Positions 1 through 8,628 of a DNA stretch of 64,000 nucleotides are shown one piece after another. The DNA is from Streptomyces sp. S465 (lineage in GTDB: Bacteria; Actinomycetota; Actinomycetes; Streptomycetales; Streptomycetaceae): positions 7,372,001 to 7,436,000 of the forward strand of contig NZ_CP114036.1 of the NCBI RefSeq assembly GCF_026898115.1, given 5' to 3'. The number at the start of each line of letters is the position of its first letter. The stretch's first letter is position 1. The notes under the pieces were generated by a model. It was not told the origin of the DNA. It made no database searches and saw only the letters and a list, made by a program, of their open reading frames with translations. A program made the translations under genes and the position numbers.

Positions 1-903
1 GATGGCGCCCATGTCGCCGCCGCCCTGGACGTTGTTCTGGCCGCGCAGCGGCTGGAGCCCGGAGCCGTACCGGCCGACGTGGCCGGTCAGCAGGGCCAGA
101 TTGATCAGCGCCCGGACGTTGTCGGTGCCGTTGTGGTGCTCGGTGATGCCGAGGGTCCAGCACAGCTGGGCGCGTTCGGCGGTGGCGTAGGCGTGCGCGA
201 GATCGCGGATCGCGTCGGCCGGGACGCCGGTGACCTTCTCGGCGACGCTGAGGGTCCAGGGCTCCACATGGGCCGCGTACTCCTCGAAGCCGCTGGTCGC
301 GCGCTCGATGAAGGCGTGGTTGGCGAGCCCGGCGTGGATGATCTCGCGGCCCACGGCGTGGGCGAGCGGGATGTCGGTGCCGACGTTGAGCCCCAGCCAG
401 CTCTCCGCCCATTCGGCGGTCGAGGTGCGGCGCGGGTCGACCGCGTACATCCGGGCGCCGTTCCGGATGCCCTTGAGGACGTGGTGGAAGAAGATCGGGT
501 GCGCGAAGCGGGCGTTGGAGCCCCACATCACGATCAGATCGGTGTCCTCGACCTCCCCGTACGAGGAGGTGCCGCCGCCGGAGCCGAACACGGCGGACAG
601 TCCCGCGACGCTGGGCGCGTGGCAGGTGCGGTTGCAGGAGTCGACGTTGTTGGTGCCCATCACCACCCGGGCGAACTTCTGGGCCACGTAGTTCATCTCG
701 TTGGTGGCGCGGGAGCAGGAGAACATGCCGAACGCGTCGGGCCCGTGGGCCGCCGTCACGGCCCGGAATCCGGCGGCGGCCCGGCTGAGCGCCTCGTCCC
801 AGGAGGCGGGGCGGAGTTCACCGCTCACCGGATCGCGCACCAGGGGGTGGGTCAGCCGGGGGTACTGCTTCTGCTGTCGGTCGCGCTGGCGGTTACGGGC
901 CAC
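1..903 (-). CDS. Formate dehydrogenase-like molybdopterin oxidoreductase, alpha subunit (3' part outside window)
   Basis: Reading from GTG at 903 gives 301 residues open to the window edge. They match the bis-MGD binding core of FdhF-type oxidoreductases: PRLTHPLVRD, the segment DSCNRTCHAPS where Cys94 takes the place of the selenocysteine Mo ligand and is followed by His95, then MWGSNARFAHPI and GHVGRYGSGLQPLRGQNNVQG. AAGGAG six bases upstream supports this start. The usual N-terminal [4Fe-4S] module (CxxCxxxC) is absent, and continuing the frame upstream does not restore it, so this is either an FdhF/YdeP-like protein without the cluster or an N-terminally truncated one. It is divergent from a GntR regulator, with operator-like sites between. 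Expected role: oxidation of formate to CO2, which would complete the oxalate route at 24-33 kb. Confidence 0.85.
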   Translation of the reverse strand, partial: MARNRQRDRQQKQYPRLTHPLVRDPVSGELRPASWDEALSRAAAGFRAVTAAHGPDAFGMFSCSRATNEMNYVAQKFARVVMGTNNVDSCNRTCHAPSVAGLSAVFGSGGGTSSYGEVEDTDLIVMWGSNARFAHPIFFHHVLKGIRNGARMYAVDPRRTSTAEWAESWLGLNVGTDIPLAHAVGREIIHAGLANHAFIERATSGFEEYAAHVEPWTLSVAEKVTGVPADAIRDLAHAYATAERAQLCWTLGITEHHNGTDNVRALINLALLTGHVGRYGSGLQPLRGQNNVQGGGDMGAI

Positions 904-972
904 GACGGGCTCCTTACGGCGGTCACGCCGCGCTGCGACGTGAGGGAACCGAGCGTCCGGGTATCGTCGACA

Positions 973-992
973 GAATATTGAATACAGTATTC
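973..992. promoter_or_regulatory. Palindromic operator candidate 1 (FCD regulator)
   Basis: GAATATTGAATACAGTATTC is a near-perfect 20-bp palindrome (16 of 20 positions symmetric), strikingly AT-rich for this genome. It lies 70-90 bp upstream of the formate dehydrogenase-like start. Read on the other strand it contains ACTGTA-TT-CAAT, shared with the sites at 1124-1139 and 30981-30992. FadR/FCD-type GntR proteins commonly bind short dyads of this form near their own genes. Binding by the adjacent regulator is inferred. Confidence 0.6.
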
Positions 993-1123
993 CCAAGAGG
1001 GGGGTCAAGGCGTCGGACGCCACCTCGATCCCGCTCGTGTCGTCCGGACCGCAAGGGACCGCGGCGAGTCGTTGACCAGGTGTCAGAACCCTCGAACGCG
1101 CCTGACGCATGGACAGTGTGGGT

Positions 1124-1139
1124 AAACTGTAGACAATAA
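1124..1139. promoter_or_regulatory. Operator candidate 2, upstream of the GntR gene
   Basis: AAACTGTAGACAATAA contains ACTGTA-GA-CAAT, the same core as the site at 973-992 and the one at 30981-30992. It lies 43 bp before the regulator start, which suits autoregulation. The stretch between it and the first site (993-1123) shows no other clear feature. Confidence 0.55.
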
Positions 1140-1181
1140 CCAATCCATGTATCCGGAAAACGACGAGCCAGAGGGGGCGCG

Positions 1182-1859
1182 ATGCCGGCCAGGGGACTAC
1201 CCCAGGGTGCGGTGCCGAAGCTGGAGCGGCCCGGCCCACTCCGCGAGCGTGTCTACGAGGCGCTGCTCGAACTCATCACCACCCGCGCCCTCCGTCCTGG
1301 CCAGCACCTCGTGGAGAGCGAGCTCGCCGGTCATCTCGGGGTCTCCCGCCAGCCGGTGCGCGAGGCCCTCCAGCGGCTGAACACCGAGGGCTGGGTCGAT
1401 CTGCGGCCCGCCCAGGGCGCGTTCGTCCACGAGCCCACCGAGGAGGAGGCCGATCAGCTCCTTACGGTGCGCACGCTCCTCGAGGCGGAGGCCGCCCGGC
1501 TGGCCGCCGCCGAGGCCGACGCGGCCGGGGTCGCCGCGCTGGAGGACCTGTGCGCCAAGGGCGAGCGCGCGGTGCTGGACGACGATGTGGACGGCGCGGT
1601 CGCGGCGAACGCCGAATTCCACGCCAAGGTGATGCGGCTGGCCGGAAACGCGGTCCTGTCCGAGCTGGCCGCCCAGGTGGACCGCAGGGTCCGCTGGTAC
1701 TACACCCCGGTCGCCCGGCAGCGTGGCAAGCAGTCCTGGATCGAGCACCGCGAGTTGATCGCGGCCATCGCCGCCGGCGACGAACAGCGCGCCACGGCCG
1801 TCATGCGCGCCCACACCGAACACACCCGCCGCACCTACCACGAGCGCGACCGGTCCTGA
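1182..1859 (+). CDS. GntR-family transcriptional regulator, FCD subfamily
   Basis: A 225-residue protein. Residues 20-85 form the winged helix-turn-helix (REALQRLNTEGWVDLRPAQGAFV is the recognition-helix and wing region). Residues 95-220 form an all-helical FCD ligand domain with the metal-site pattern EFHAKV, EHRELI and RAHTEHTR; the first acidic ligand usual in DxxFH is replaced by Asn/Glu here (NAEFH). AGAGGGGG precedes the ATG. The family senses small organic acids and usually represses. Shared dyads in its own promoter region, before the divergent formate dehydrogenase and between the oxalate operons suggest that its ligand is an intermediate such as oxalate, oxalyl-CoA or formate; that is inference. 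Confidence 0.9.
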   Translation: MPARGLPQGAVPKLERPGPLRERVYEALLELITTRALRPGQHLVESELAGHLGVSRQPVREALQRLNTEGWVDLRPAQGAFVHEPTEEEADQLLTVRTLLEAEAARLAAAEADAAGVAALEDLCAKGERAVLDDDVDGAVAANAEFHAKVMRLAGNAVLSELAAQVDRRVRWYYTPVARQRGKQSWIEHRELIAAIAAGDEQRATAVMRAHTEHTRRTYHERDRS

Positions 1860-2001
1860 CCCTCCCGCCTACCGCCGCCCCGCCTGCCGCCGCCCCCGCC
1901 GCCCCGCCTGCCGCCGGGCGGCGGCACCCTCTTGGCGCCGGTGGACCGTGACGCCCTCGATCTCCGTGCCCTCGCGCAGCGGGCCTGTCCCGAAATCTAC
2001 T

Positions 2002-2027
2002 CCGCTTTGTCCTGCGGCAGGAGAAAG
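2002..2027. promoter_or_regulatory. Inverted-repeat operator candidate of the sugar locus
   Basis: CTTTGTCCTGC (2005-2015) is followed at once by GGCAGGAGAAAG (2016-2027), a dyad with 10 of 11 pairs. The 14-mer CCGCTTTGTCCTGC at 2002-2015 recurs exactly at 9760-9773 before the exported dehydrogenase gene. It lies upstream of a promoter-like pair and is probably bound by the ROK regulator just downstream; the identity of the protein is inferred. The rest of 1860-2001 is a low-complexity CCGCC-rich stretch in which I see no gene. Confidence 0.5.
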
Positions 2028-2052
2028 TCGACGGCAATTCCGGCGCAAGTTC

Positions 2053-2083
2053 TTCCCACCCCCGACAACCGCTGCTACGTTCC
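2053..2083 (+). promoter_or_regulatory. Promoter-like element of the ROK regulator
   Basis: TTCCCA (2053-2058) and TACGTT (2076-2081) are spaced by 17 bp. The block GACAACCGCTGCTACGTTCC (2064-2083) matches 16 of 20 bases of 9822-9841, where TTTCCG and TACGGT are also 17 bp apart. The conserved spacing is the main support, since the hexamers themselves are weak. Confidence 0.45.
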
Positions 2084-2141
2084 CCGTGAAAGCCCGGCAG
2101 CGGGGCTCCAGGGATGCCGATATGACGGCGGGAGGGGCGGC

Positions 2142-3332
2142 GTGAGGCGCATGACGGCACGACCGGCCAACGCGCATCAGGCGCGACTGCTTCGCCTGCT
2201 GCGCGACGGCGGCCCCAACTCCCGTGCTCAGCTGGGCGATCAGATCGACCTCTCGCGTTCGAAGCTCGCCGTGGAGATCGACCGGCTGCTGGAGACCGGG
2301 CTGGTGATCGCGGACGGGCTCGCCGCCTCGCGCGGCGGCCGGCGCTCGCACAACATCCGGCTCGCACCCGGTCTGCGGCTGCTCGGCGTGGACATCGGCG
2401 CCACCTCTGTCGATGTCGCCGTGACCAACGCGGAACTGGAGATTCTCGGCCACCTCACCCAGCCCATGGATGTGCGCGAGGGACCCGTCGCGGTCTTCGA
2501 GCAGGTGCTGGACATGGCCGCGAAGCTCCGGGCCTCCGGGGTGGCCGAGGGGTTCGACGGGGCGGGCATAGGAGTGCCCGGCCCCGTGCGGTTCCCCGAG
2601 GGCGTGCCCGTGGCGCCGCCGATCATGCCGGGGTGGGACGGCTTCCCGGTACGGGAGGCGCTCAGCCAGGAACTGGGCTGCCCGGTCATGGTCGACAACG
2701 ATGTGAACCTCATGGCGATGGGGGAGCAGCACGCGGGCGTCGCCCGTTCCGCCAAGGACTTCCTCTGCGTGAAGATCGGCACCGGTATCGGCTGCGGGAT
2801 CGTCGTCGGCGGTGAGGTCTACCGCGGTACGACGGGCAGCGCGGGCGACATCGGCCACATCCAGGCCGAACCCGACGGCCGCCCCTGCGCCTGCGGCAAC
2901 CGCGGCTGCCTGGAGGCGTACTTCGGCGGCGCGGCGCTGGCCCGCGACGCCGAGGCGGCCGCCCGCGACGGCCGGTCCGCCGAACTCGCCGCCCGGCTGG
3001 AGGCCGCGGGGAGCCTCGCCGCCACGGACGTCGCCGCGGCGGCGTCCGCGGGCGACGCGACCGCGCTCGACCTCATCAGGGCGGGCGGCACCCGTACGGG
3101 CCAGGTCATCGCCGGGCTCGTCAGCTTCTTCAACCCCGGTCTGGTGGTCATCGGCGGCGGTGTCACCGGGCTCGGCCATACGCTGCTCGCCGCCATACGG
3201 ACCCAGGTCTACCGCCAGTCCCTGCCCCTGGCCACCGGCAACCTCCCCATCGTGCTGGGCGAACTCGGCCCGGCCGCCGGGGTCACCGGCGCGGCCCGCC
3301 TGATCAGCGACCACCTCTTCTCCCCGGCCTGA
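2142..3332 (+). CDS. ROK-family transcriptional regulator
   Basis: From GTG 2142, 396 residues; GGAGGGG at 2131-2137 fits GTG 2142 better than ATG 2151. Residues about 5-65 form a winged HTH (NSRAQLGDQIDLSRSKLAVE). The ROK sugar-kinase fold follows: VDIGATSVDVA (phosphate 1 motif), GVPGPV, VDNDVNLMAMGE, KIGTGIGCGIVVGGE, and the ROK zinc motif with CACGNRGCLEAY. As in NagC/XylR-type ROK repressors, a sugar or sugar phosphate is expected to release it from DNA. It heads a sugar transport and oxidation locus and shares an upstream element with the dehydrogenase gene at 9972, so it is the likely local regulator. Confidence 0.92.
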   Translation: MRRMTARPANAHQARLLRLLRDGGPNSRAQLGDQIDLSRSKLAVEIDRLLETGLVIADGLAASRGGRRSHNIRLAPGLRLLGVDIGATSVDVAVTNAELEILGHLTQPMDVREGPVAVFEQVLDMAAKLRASGVAEGFDGAGIGVPGPVRFPEGVPVAPPIMPGWDGFPVREALSQELGCPVMVDNDVNLMAMGEQHAGVARSAKDFLCVKIGTGIGCGIVVGGEVYRGTTGSAGDIGHIQAEPDGRPCACGNRGCLEAYFGGAALARDAEAAARDGRSAELAARLEAAGSLAATDVAAAASAGDATALDLIRAGGTRTGQVIAGLVSFFNPGLVVIGGGVTGLGHTLLAAIRTQVYRQSLPLATGNLPIVLGELGPAAGVTGAARLISDHLFSPA

Positions 3333-3700
3333 CGGCCCGCTCCGCCCGCTCCCCGTCCGGCCACGGCCGTCCGGCCCCGTCCGGCGGCCCGTAACCCCGG
3401 CACAGCGCACCAGCACGGCAGCAGCACGGCACCAGCACCACGGCAGCACCACTCCAGCACGGCATCCGCACCGCCCCTCGGCGCACGCCACGCCGGGGCA
3501 CGAGCCGCACCACCGGCACCACTGAGCCGCACCACCGCGCCGCGCCGTACCCCGTCGCGCCCCGCACCGCTCCACCGCGCCGCGCCGTACCCCGCCACGC
3601 CCAATGACCCGCCCACCGCATCGAGCGAACGCGAATGCGCGACCGACCCGCCCACCGCATCGAGCGACAGCGCACGTGCGAACCGCCGAGGAGGCCCGCC
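3333..3700. repeat. Intergenic stretch with short repeats
   Basis: No gene is supported in these 368 bases. The stretch is made of CAGCACGGCA-like and CCGCACCACCG-like short tandem units. Near its end is an exact 23-bp direct repeat starting GACCCGCCCACCGCATCGAG, at 3606-3628 and 3645-3667 (39-bp period), just before the ribosome site of the ABC ATPase gene. A paired site in front of an ABC operon could be regulatory; nothing more can be said. Confidence 0.5.
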
Positions 3701-5230
3701 ATGGCACCGGCACCACCCGACCCGCGCCCGCTCCTCACCATGTCCGCGATCACCAAGTCCTTCCCCGGGGTACGCGCCCTCGACGGCGTCGACCTCGATG
3801 TCGAAGCGGGTGAGGTGCACTGTCTGCTCGGCCAGAACGGCGCGGGCAAGTCCACGCTCATCAAGGTGGTGGCCGGGGCGCATCAGCCCGACGGCGGCGA
3901 GATCCGCTGGCAGGGCGCGCCGGTCACCCTCAAGTCGCCCGTCGCCGCCATGCGGCTGGGCATCGCCACCATCTACCAGGAACTGGACCTGGTGGAGGGG
4001 CTGTCCGTCGCGGAGAACGTCTTCCTCGGCCATGAGGTGGCCACCGCCGGTTTCGTCCGCTCCCGCGCCGCCCGCACCGCCACCGCCGCCCTCCTCACCC
4101 GGCTCGGCCACCCCGAGATCGATCCGGGGCGGCTGGTCGGGGAGCTCTCCGCGGCCGGGCAGCAGATCGTCTCCATGGCCCGCGCGCTCTCCCACGACGT
4201 CCGGCTGATCGTGATGGACGAGCCGTCCGCGGCCCTCGACCCCGACGAGGTCGACAACCTCTTCCGCATCGTCGGCGATCTCACCGCCGCCGGGGTCGCC
4301 GTCGTCTACATCTCGCACCGGCTGGAGGAGATCCGCCGGATCGGCGACCGCGTCACCGTGCTCAAGGACGGCCGCGCCGCCGCCCGCGGGCTGCCCGCTC
4401 GCACCACCCCCACCCGCGAGATCGTGGCGCTGATGACGGGCCGGGACGTGGAGTACGCGTTCCCGCGCCGCACCACGGCCGCTCCGGCGCCCACCGCCGA
4501 ACCCGTGCTGCGGCTGGAACACCTCGCCAGGGACGGGGAGTTCGAGCCGATCGACCTCGACCTCGCACCCGGTGAGATCGTCGGGCTCGCCGGACTCGTC
4601 GGCTCCGGGCGGTCGGAGATCCTGGAGACCGTCTACGGCGCCCGCCGCCCCACCTCGGGCCGGGTCTTCGTCGGCGGCCGCCCGTTGCGCCCCGGCAGCG
4701 TGACCGCCGCCGTGCGCGCCGGGCTCGGTCTGGCCCCCGAGGAGCGCAAGGCGCAGGCGCTGCTGATGCTGGAGTCCGTCACCCGCAATGTCTCGGTCTC
4801 CTCCCTGCCCCGCTTCTCCCGCGCCGGCTGGGTGGACCGCGGCGCGGAGCGGGCGGCGGCCCGCCGGTGCGTGCGCGAGTTGTCGCTGCACCCCGACGAC
4901 CCCGAGCGTCCGGTGCGCACCCTGTCCGGCGGCAACCAGCAGAAGGCCGTGCTGGCCCGCTGGCTGCTGCGCGGCTGCCGGGTGCTGCTGCTGGACGAGC
5001 CGACGCGCGGGGTGGACGTCGGGGCCCGCGCCGAGCTGTACGCCGTGATCCGCCGGCTCGCCGACGACGGCATGGCCGTCCTGCTCGTCTCCAGCGAACT
5101 GCCCGAAGTCCTGGGCCTCGCCGACCGGGTGCTGGTGCTCCGCGAGGGCCGCGTGGTGCATACGGCGCCCGCGCGGGAGCTGGACGAGCACCGCGTCCTC
5201 GATCTCGTCATGGAAGGGAGCCCGTCGTGA
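3701..5230 (+). CDS. Ribose-type sugar ABC importer, duplicated ATPase subunit (RbsA/XylG family)
   Basis: 509 residues with two fused ABC domains. The first has Walker A GQNGAGKST at residues 44-52, signature LSAAGQQIVSMARAL and Walker B VMDEPSAAL. The second has the degenerate P-loop GLVGSGRSE, signature LSGGNQQKAVLARWL and LLLDEPTRGVDVG, as is typical of the carbohydrate-uptake-2 (RbsA/MglA) class. ATG 3701 follows GAGGAGG; the open frame extends further upstream but without a ribosome site. Its stop overlaps the permease start (GTGA). Substrate cannot be read from sequence; the neighbours suggest a monosaccharide, polyol or keto-sugar. Confidence 0.95.
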   Translation: MAPAPPDPRPLLTMSAITKSFPGVRALDGVDLDVEAGEVHCLLGQNGAGKSTLIKVVAGAHQPDGGEIRWQGAPVTLKSPVAAMRLGIATIYQELDLVEGLSVAENVFLGHEVATAGFVRSRAARTATAALLTRLGHPEIDPGRLVGELSAAGQQIVSMARALSHDVRLIVMDEPSAALDPDEVDNLFRIVGDLTAAGVAVVYISHRLEEIRRIGDRVTVLKDGRAAARGLPARTTPTREIVALMTGRDVEYAFPRRTTAAPAPTAEPVLRLEHLARDGEFEPIDLDLAPGEIVGLAGLVGSGRSEILETVYGARRPTSGRVFVGGRPLRPGSVTAAVRAGLGLAPEERKAQALLMLESVTRNVSVSSLPRFSRAGWVDRGAERAAARRCVRELSLHPDDPERPVRTLSGGNQQKAVLARWLLRGCRVLLLDEPTRGVDVGARAELYAVIRRLADDGMAVLLVSSELPEVLGLADRVLVLREGRVVHTAPARELDEHRVLDLVMEGSPS

Positions 5231-6303
5231 ATTCACCCGGGAGCAGGCCGGCGGCCGGCACCCCGGCCGACCCCGCACCGGTGCCGGGAGCGGGCGCCAC
5301 GCTGACGGCCGGTCCGGCCGGCGGACCGCCGGCCGGCCGTGCCGGCGCCGACCCCCTGGGCCGGCTGCGGCGCCTGGCCGATCTGCGCAACCTCTCCCTC
5401 GTCGGGGTGCTGGCGGTGCTGGTCGCCGTCGGCGGCTTCACCAAGCCCGATGAGTTCCTGAGCACCGACAACCTCCAGCTCGTGCTCACCCAGGCGTCCG
5501 TCATCGGCGTCGTCACCGTCGGCGTCACCTTCGTCATCACCAGCGGCGGCATCGATCTGTCGGTCGGCGCGATGGTCGCCCTCGCCTCCGTATGGGCCAC
5601 CACCGTGGCCACGCAGGACTACGGACTCGGCGGCATCCTGCTGTGCGCGGTCCTGGTGGGGCTCGGCTGCGGACTGGTCAACGGGGTGCTCATCGCGTAC
5701 GGCGGGATGGTCCCGTTCATCGCCACCCTGGCGATGCTGGCCTCGGCCCGTGGGCTGGCCCTGCAGATCAGCGACGGCAGGACCCAGGTCGTCACCGTCG
5801 ACCCGGTCCTGGACCTCGGACTCCCGGACGCCTACGTCCTCGGCATCCCCCCGCTGGTGCTCATCTTCGCGGCCGTCACGGTTCTGGGCTGGCTGGTGCT
5901 GAACCGGACGACCTTCGGCCGCCGCACCGTCGCCATCGGCGGCAACGCGGAGGCGGCCCGGCTCGCGGGCATCGACGTCAGACGGCAGCGGCTGATGCTG
6001 TATCTGCTCTCCGGGCTGTGCTGCGGTGTCGCCGCCTTCATGCTGATCGTCCTCACCGGCTCCGGCCAGAACACCAACGGCAACCTCTACGAACTCGACG
6101 CCATCGCCGCCGCGATCATCGGCGGCACGCTGCTCAGCGGCGGCCGGGGCACCATCACCGGCTCGGTCCTCGGCGTCCTCGTCTTCACCACCATCACCAA
6201 TCTGTTCGCCCTGAACAACCTCCAGAGCGATGTCCAGCAGATCGCCAAGGGCGCGATCATCGTCGCCGCCGTCCTGGTACAGAAGGGTCGTTCGACGCCA
6301 TGA
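5227..6303 (+). CDS. Ribose-type sugar ABC importer, permease (RbsC family)
   Basis: 358 residues from GTG 5227, which overlaps the ATPase stop. After an alanine/proline-rich cytoplasmic leader of about 45 residues there are 8-10 hydrophobic segments with the RbsC hallmarks: TSGGIDLSVGAMVALAS, RTTFGRRTVAIGGNAEAARLAGIDV (the loop contacting the ATPase) and GGTLLSGGRGTITGSVLGV. Acts in the cytoplasmic membrane with the ATPase before it and the binding lipoprotein after it, whose start overlaps by ATGA. Confidence 0.95.
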   Translation: MNSPGSRPAAGTPADPAPVPGAGATLTAGPAGGPPAGRAGADPLGRLRRLADLRNLSLVGVLAVLVAVGGFTKPDEFLSTDNLQLVLTQASVIGVVTVGVTFVITSGGIDLSVGAMVALASVWATTVATQDYGLGGILLCAVLVGLGCGLVNGVLIAYGGMVPFIATLAMLASARGLALQISDGRTQVVTVDPVLDLGLPDAYVLGIPPLVLIFAAVTVLGWLVLNRTTFGRRTVAIGGNAEAARLAGIDVRRQRLMLYLLSGLCCGVAAFMLIVLTGSGQNTNGNLYELDAIAAAIIGGTLLSGGRGTITGSVLGVLVFTTITNLFALNNLQSDVQQIAKGAIIVAAVLVQKGRSTP

Positions 6304-7364
6304 GGCACGTCATGAGGGACGCCAAGAGCTCCGCCACCAGTCGCAGAAACCTGCTGCTGGGCACCGCCGCCGCGGGCGCGCTGTTCGCCGCCGGGTGCAC
6401 CAGCAACGAGAACAACGACAGTGACGGGAACAGCAAGCCGGCCGCCAACACCTCCGACGACAAGCCCGGTAAGGAGGTCACCATCGGCTTCGCCGGGCCG
6501 CAGGCCGACCACGGCTGGCTCAACGCCATCAACGAGCAGGCCAAGCGGCGCGCCAAGGAGTACCAGGACGTCACGCTGGAGGCCACCGAGGGCTCCAACG
6601 ACACCGCCCAGCAGATCGGCCAGATCGAGACCCTCATCAACAAGAAGGTCGACGTCCTGGTCATCCTGCCCGCCGACGGCAAGGCGCTGACCCAGGTCGG
6701 GCTCAAGGCGATGCGGGCCGGCATCCCGGTGGTCAACCTCGACCGCGTCTTCGCCTCCCCGCAGGCGTACCGCTGCTGGATCGGCGGCGACAACTACGGC
6801 ATGGGCCTCAACGCCGGGCACTACATCGGCGAGCAGCTCAAGGACAAGAAGAACGCCAAGGTCCTCGAGTTGGCCGGGATCGACAACCTGGAGCTGACCC
6901 GGCAGCGCACGAAGGGCTTCGACGACGCCCTGAAGAACTACCCCAACATCGAGAAGGTCGGCCGCCAGGCCGCGGAGTTCACCGTCGAGTCGGGCCAGGC
7001 GAAGATGGCCCAGCTGCTCCAGGCCCACTCCGGCTTCGACGCCCTGTGGAACCACGACGACGACCAGGGCGTCGGCGCGGAGCGCGCCATCAAGCAGGCC
7101 GGGCGGGACGACTTCCTCATGGTCGGCGGCGCGGGCGCCAAGCACGCCATGGACGCCATCAAGGCCGACAACACCGTGCTGAAGGCCACCGTGCTCTACC
7201 CGCCGACCATGGCCGCCTCCGCCATCGACCTCGCCCGCGCGCTCGGCCAGGGCAAGGGCGTCGGCGGTCTGGCGGAGCTGGAGATCCCGGCCTCCCTCAC
7301 CCTCTACTCCGCCGTCGTCACCAAGGACAACGTGGACCAGTACCTCCCCACGGGATTCAGCTGA
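6300..7364 (+). CDS. Sugar ABC importer, substrate-binding lipoprotein (RbsB-like)
   Basis: 354 residues. The N-terminus SRRNLLLGTAAAGALFAAGC carries a twin-arginine-like start and a lipobox ending in AAGC, so the mature protein is anchored by a lipid-modified Cys. The rest is a periplasmic-binding-protein type 1 fold of RbsB kind: TIGFAGPQADHGWLNAI, LVILPADGKALTQVG, GIPVVNLDR, ALWNHDDDQGVG. A second in-frame ATG at 6312 is possible. ATGA overlap with the permease shows co-translation. It sets the specificity of this importer; the ligand is unknown. Confidence 0.94.
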   Translation: MRHVMRDAKSSATSRRNLLLGTAAAGALFAAGCTSNENNDSDGNSKPAANTSDDKPGKEVTIGFAGPQADHGWLNAINEQAKRRAKEYQDVTLEATEGSNDTAQQIGQIETLINKKVDVLVILPADGKALTQVGLKAMRAGIPVVNLDRVFASPQAYRCWIGGDNYGMGLNAGHYIGEQLKDKKNAKVLELAGIDNLELTRQRTKGFDDALKNYPNIEKVGRQAAEFTVESGQAKMAQLLQAHSGFDALWNHDDDQGVGAERAIKQAGRDDFLMVGGAGAKHAMDAIKADNTVLKATVLYPPTMAASAIDLARALGQGKGVGGLAELEIPASLTLYSAVVTKDNVDQYLPTGFS

Positions 7365-7424
7365 GCCCCGCACGGGCCCGGACCCCCCACTTCGCGTCGG
7401 TTTGCGATCGTCAGAAGGAGTCCC

Positions 7425-8615
7425 ATGGAAAGTCCTGAAGCCTCAACGCTCGGCGTCGGCATGGTCGGCTACGCCTTCATGGGCGCCGCCCACTCCCAGG
7501 GCTGGCGCACCGTCGGCCGGGTCTTCGACCTCCCCGCCCGACCCGTGATGTCCGCCGTCTGCGGGCGCGACGCGGACGCCGTACGGGCCGCCGCGGAGCG
7601 GCACGGCTGGGCCGCCGCCGAAACCGACTGGCGGTCGCTGATCGCCCGGGACGATGTGCAGCTGGTCGATGTGTGCACCCCCGGTGACAGCCATGCCGAG
7701 ATCGCCATCGCGGCCCTGGAGGCGGGCAAGCATGTGCTGTGCGAGAAGCCGCTGGCCAATTCCGTCGCCGAGGCGGAGGCCATGGTGGAGGCGGCGCGGC
7801 GGGCCCGGGAGCGCGGACAGGTGGCGATGGTGGGCTTCAACTACCGCCGCGCGCCCGCCATCGCCCATGCCCGCACGATGGTGGCGGAGGGCCGGATCGG
7901 GGTGCTGCGGCACGTACGGGTCAGCTATCTCCAGGACTGGATCGTCGACCCGGAGTACCCCCTGGTGTGGCGGTTGCGGCGGGAGTACGCGGGCTCCGGC
8001 GCGCTGGGTGACCTGGGCTCGCACATCGTCGACCTCGCGCAGTACCTGGCGGGGGAGCGGCTGATCGGCGTCTCGGCGCTGACCGAGACGTTCGTACGGG
8101 AGCGGCCGCTGCCCGCCGGGGCGGTGGCGGGGCTCGGCGGCTCCGGGGCGGGCGGGGTGGCGCGCGGACCGGTCACGGTCGATGACGCGGCGCTGTTCAC
8201 CGGCCGGTTCGGCTCGGGCGCGGTGGCGTCGTTCGAGGCCAGCCGCTTCGCCGCGGGCCGTAAGAACTCGCTCAGGATCGAGCTCAACGGCGATCGCGGA
8301 TCGCTCGCCTTCGATCTGGAACGGCTCAATGAGCTGTCGTTCCATGACCACACCGAGCCCGCGACCGACTCCGGGTTCCGCCGCATCCTGGTCACCGAAC
8401 CCGACCACCCCTACCTCGAGGGGTGGTGGCCGCCGGGCCACGCCCTCGGCTACGAGCACACCTTCGTCCACCAGGCGCGGGACATGGTGCTCGCGATCGC
8501 CGGGGGGACCGGCCCCGAGCCCTCCTTCGAGGACGGGCTCCAGGTGCAGCGGGTGCTCGCCGCCGTCGAGGACAGCGCGGAGAAGAACTGCGTCTACACC
8601 CCCGTGTCCGCCTGA
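7425..8615 (+). CDS. Gfo/Idh/MocA-family oxidoreductase
   Basis: 396 residues after AGAAGGAG. An N-terminal Rossmann fold (GVGMVGYAFMGAAHSQGW, residues 5-22, then VDVCTPGDSHAEIAIAALEAGKHVLCEKPLANS with the family's EKP lysine) precedes the alpha/beta substrate domain (GDLGSHIVDLAQYL). The family oxidises or reduces sugar and inositol hydroxyls with NAD(P). It follows the ABC importer and is next to a TIM-barrel isomerase, a pairing typical of inositol-like or 3-keto-sugar pathways. Which ring position is oxidised cannot be told. Confidence 0.93.
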   Translation: MESPEASTLGVGMVGYAFMGAAHSQGWRTVGRVFDLPARPVMSAVCGRDADAVRAAAERHGWAAAETDWRSLIARDDVQLVDVCTPGDSHAEIAIAALEAGKHVLCEKPLANSVAEAEAMVEAARRARERGQVAMVGFNYRRAPAIAHARTMVAEGRIGVLRHVRVSYLQDWIVDPEYPLVWRLRREYAGSGALGDLGSHIVDLAQYLAGERLIGVSALTETFVRERPLPAGAVAGLGGSGAGGVARGPVTVDDAALFTGRFGSGAVASFEASRFAAGRKNSLRIELNGDRGSLAFDLERLNELSFHDHTEPATDSGFRRILVTEPDHPYLEGWWPPGHALGYEHTFVHQARDMVLAIAGGTGPEPSFEDGLQVQRVLAAVEDSAEKNCVYTPVSA

Positions 8616-8628
8616 GGAGGAGGTCCGC

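Noticed and set aside
1197..3716. Long open frames on the opposite strand of the GntR, ROK and ATPase genes
   Set aside because: They are products of high G+C bias; they have low-complexity Arg/Ala/Gly-rich translations and no family motifs, while the + strand frames show clear domains.
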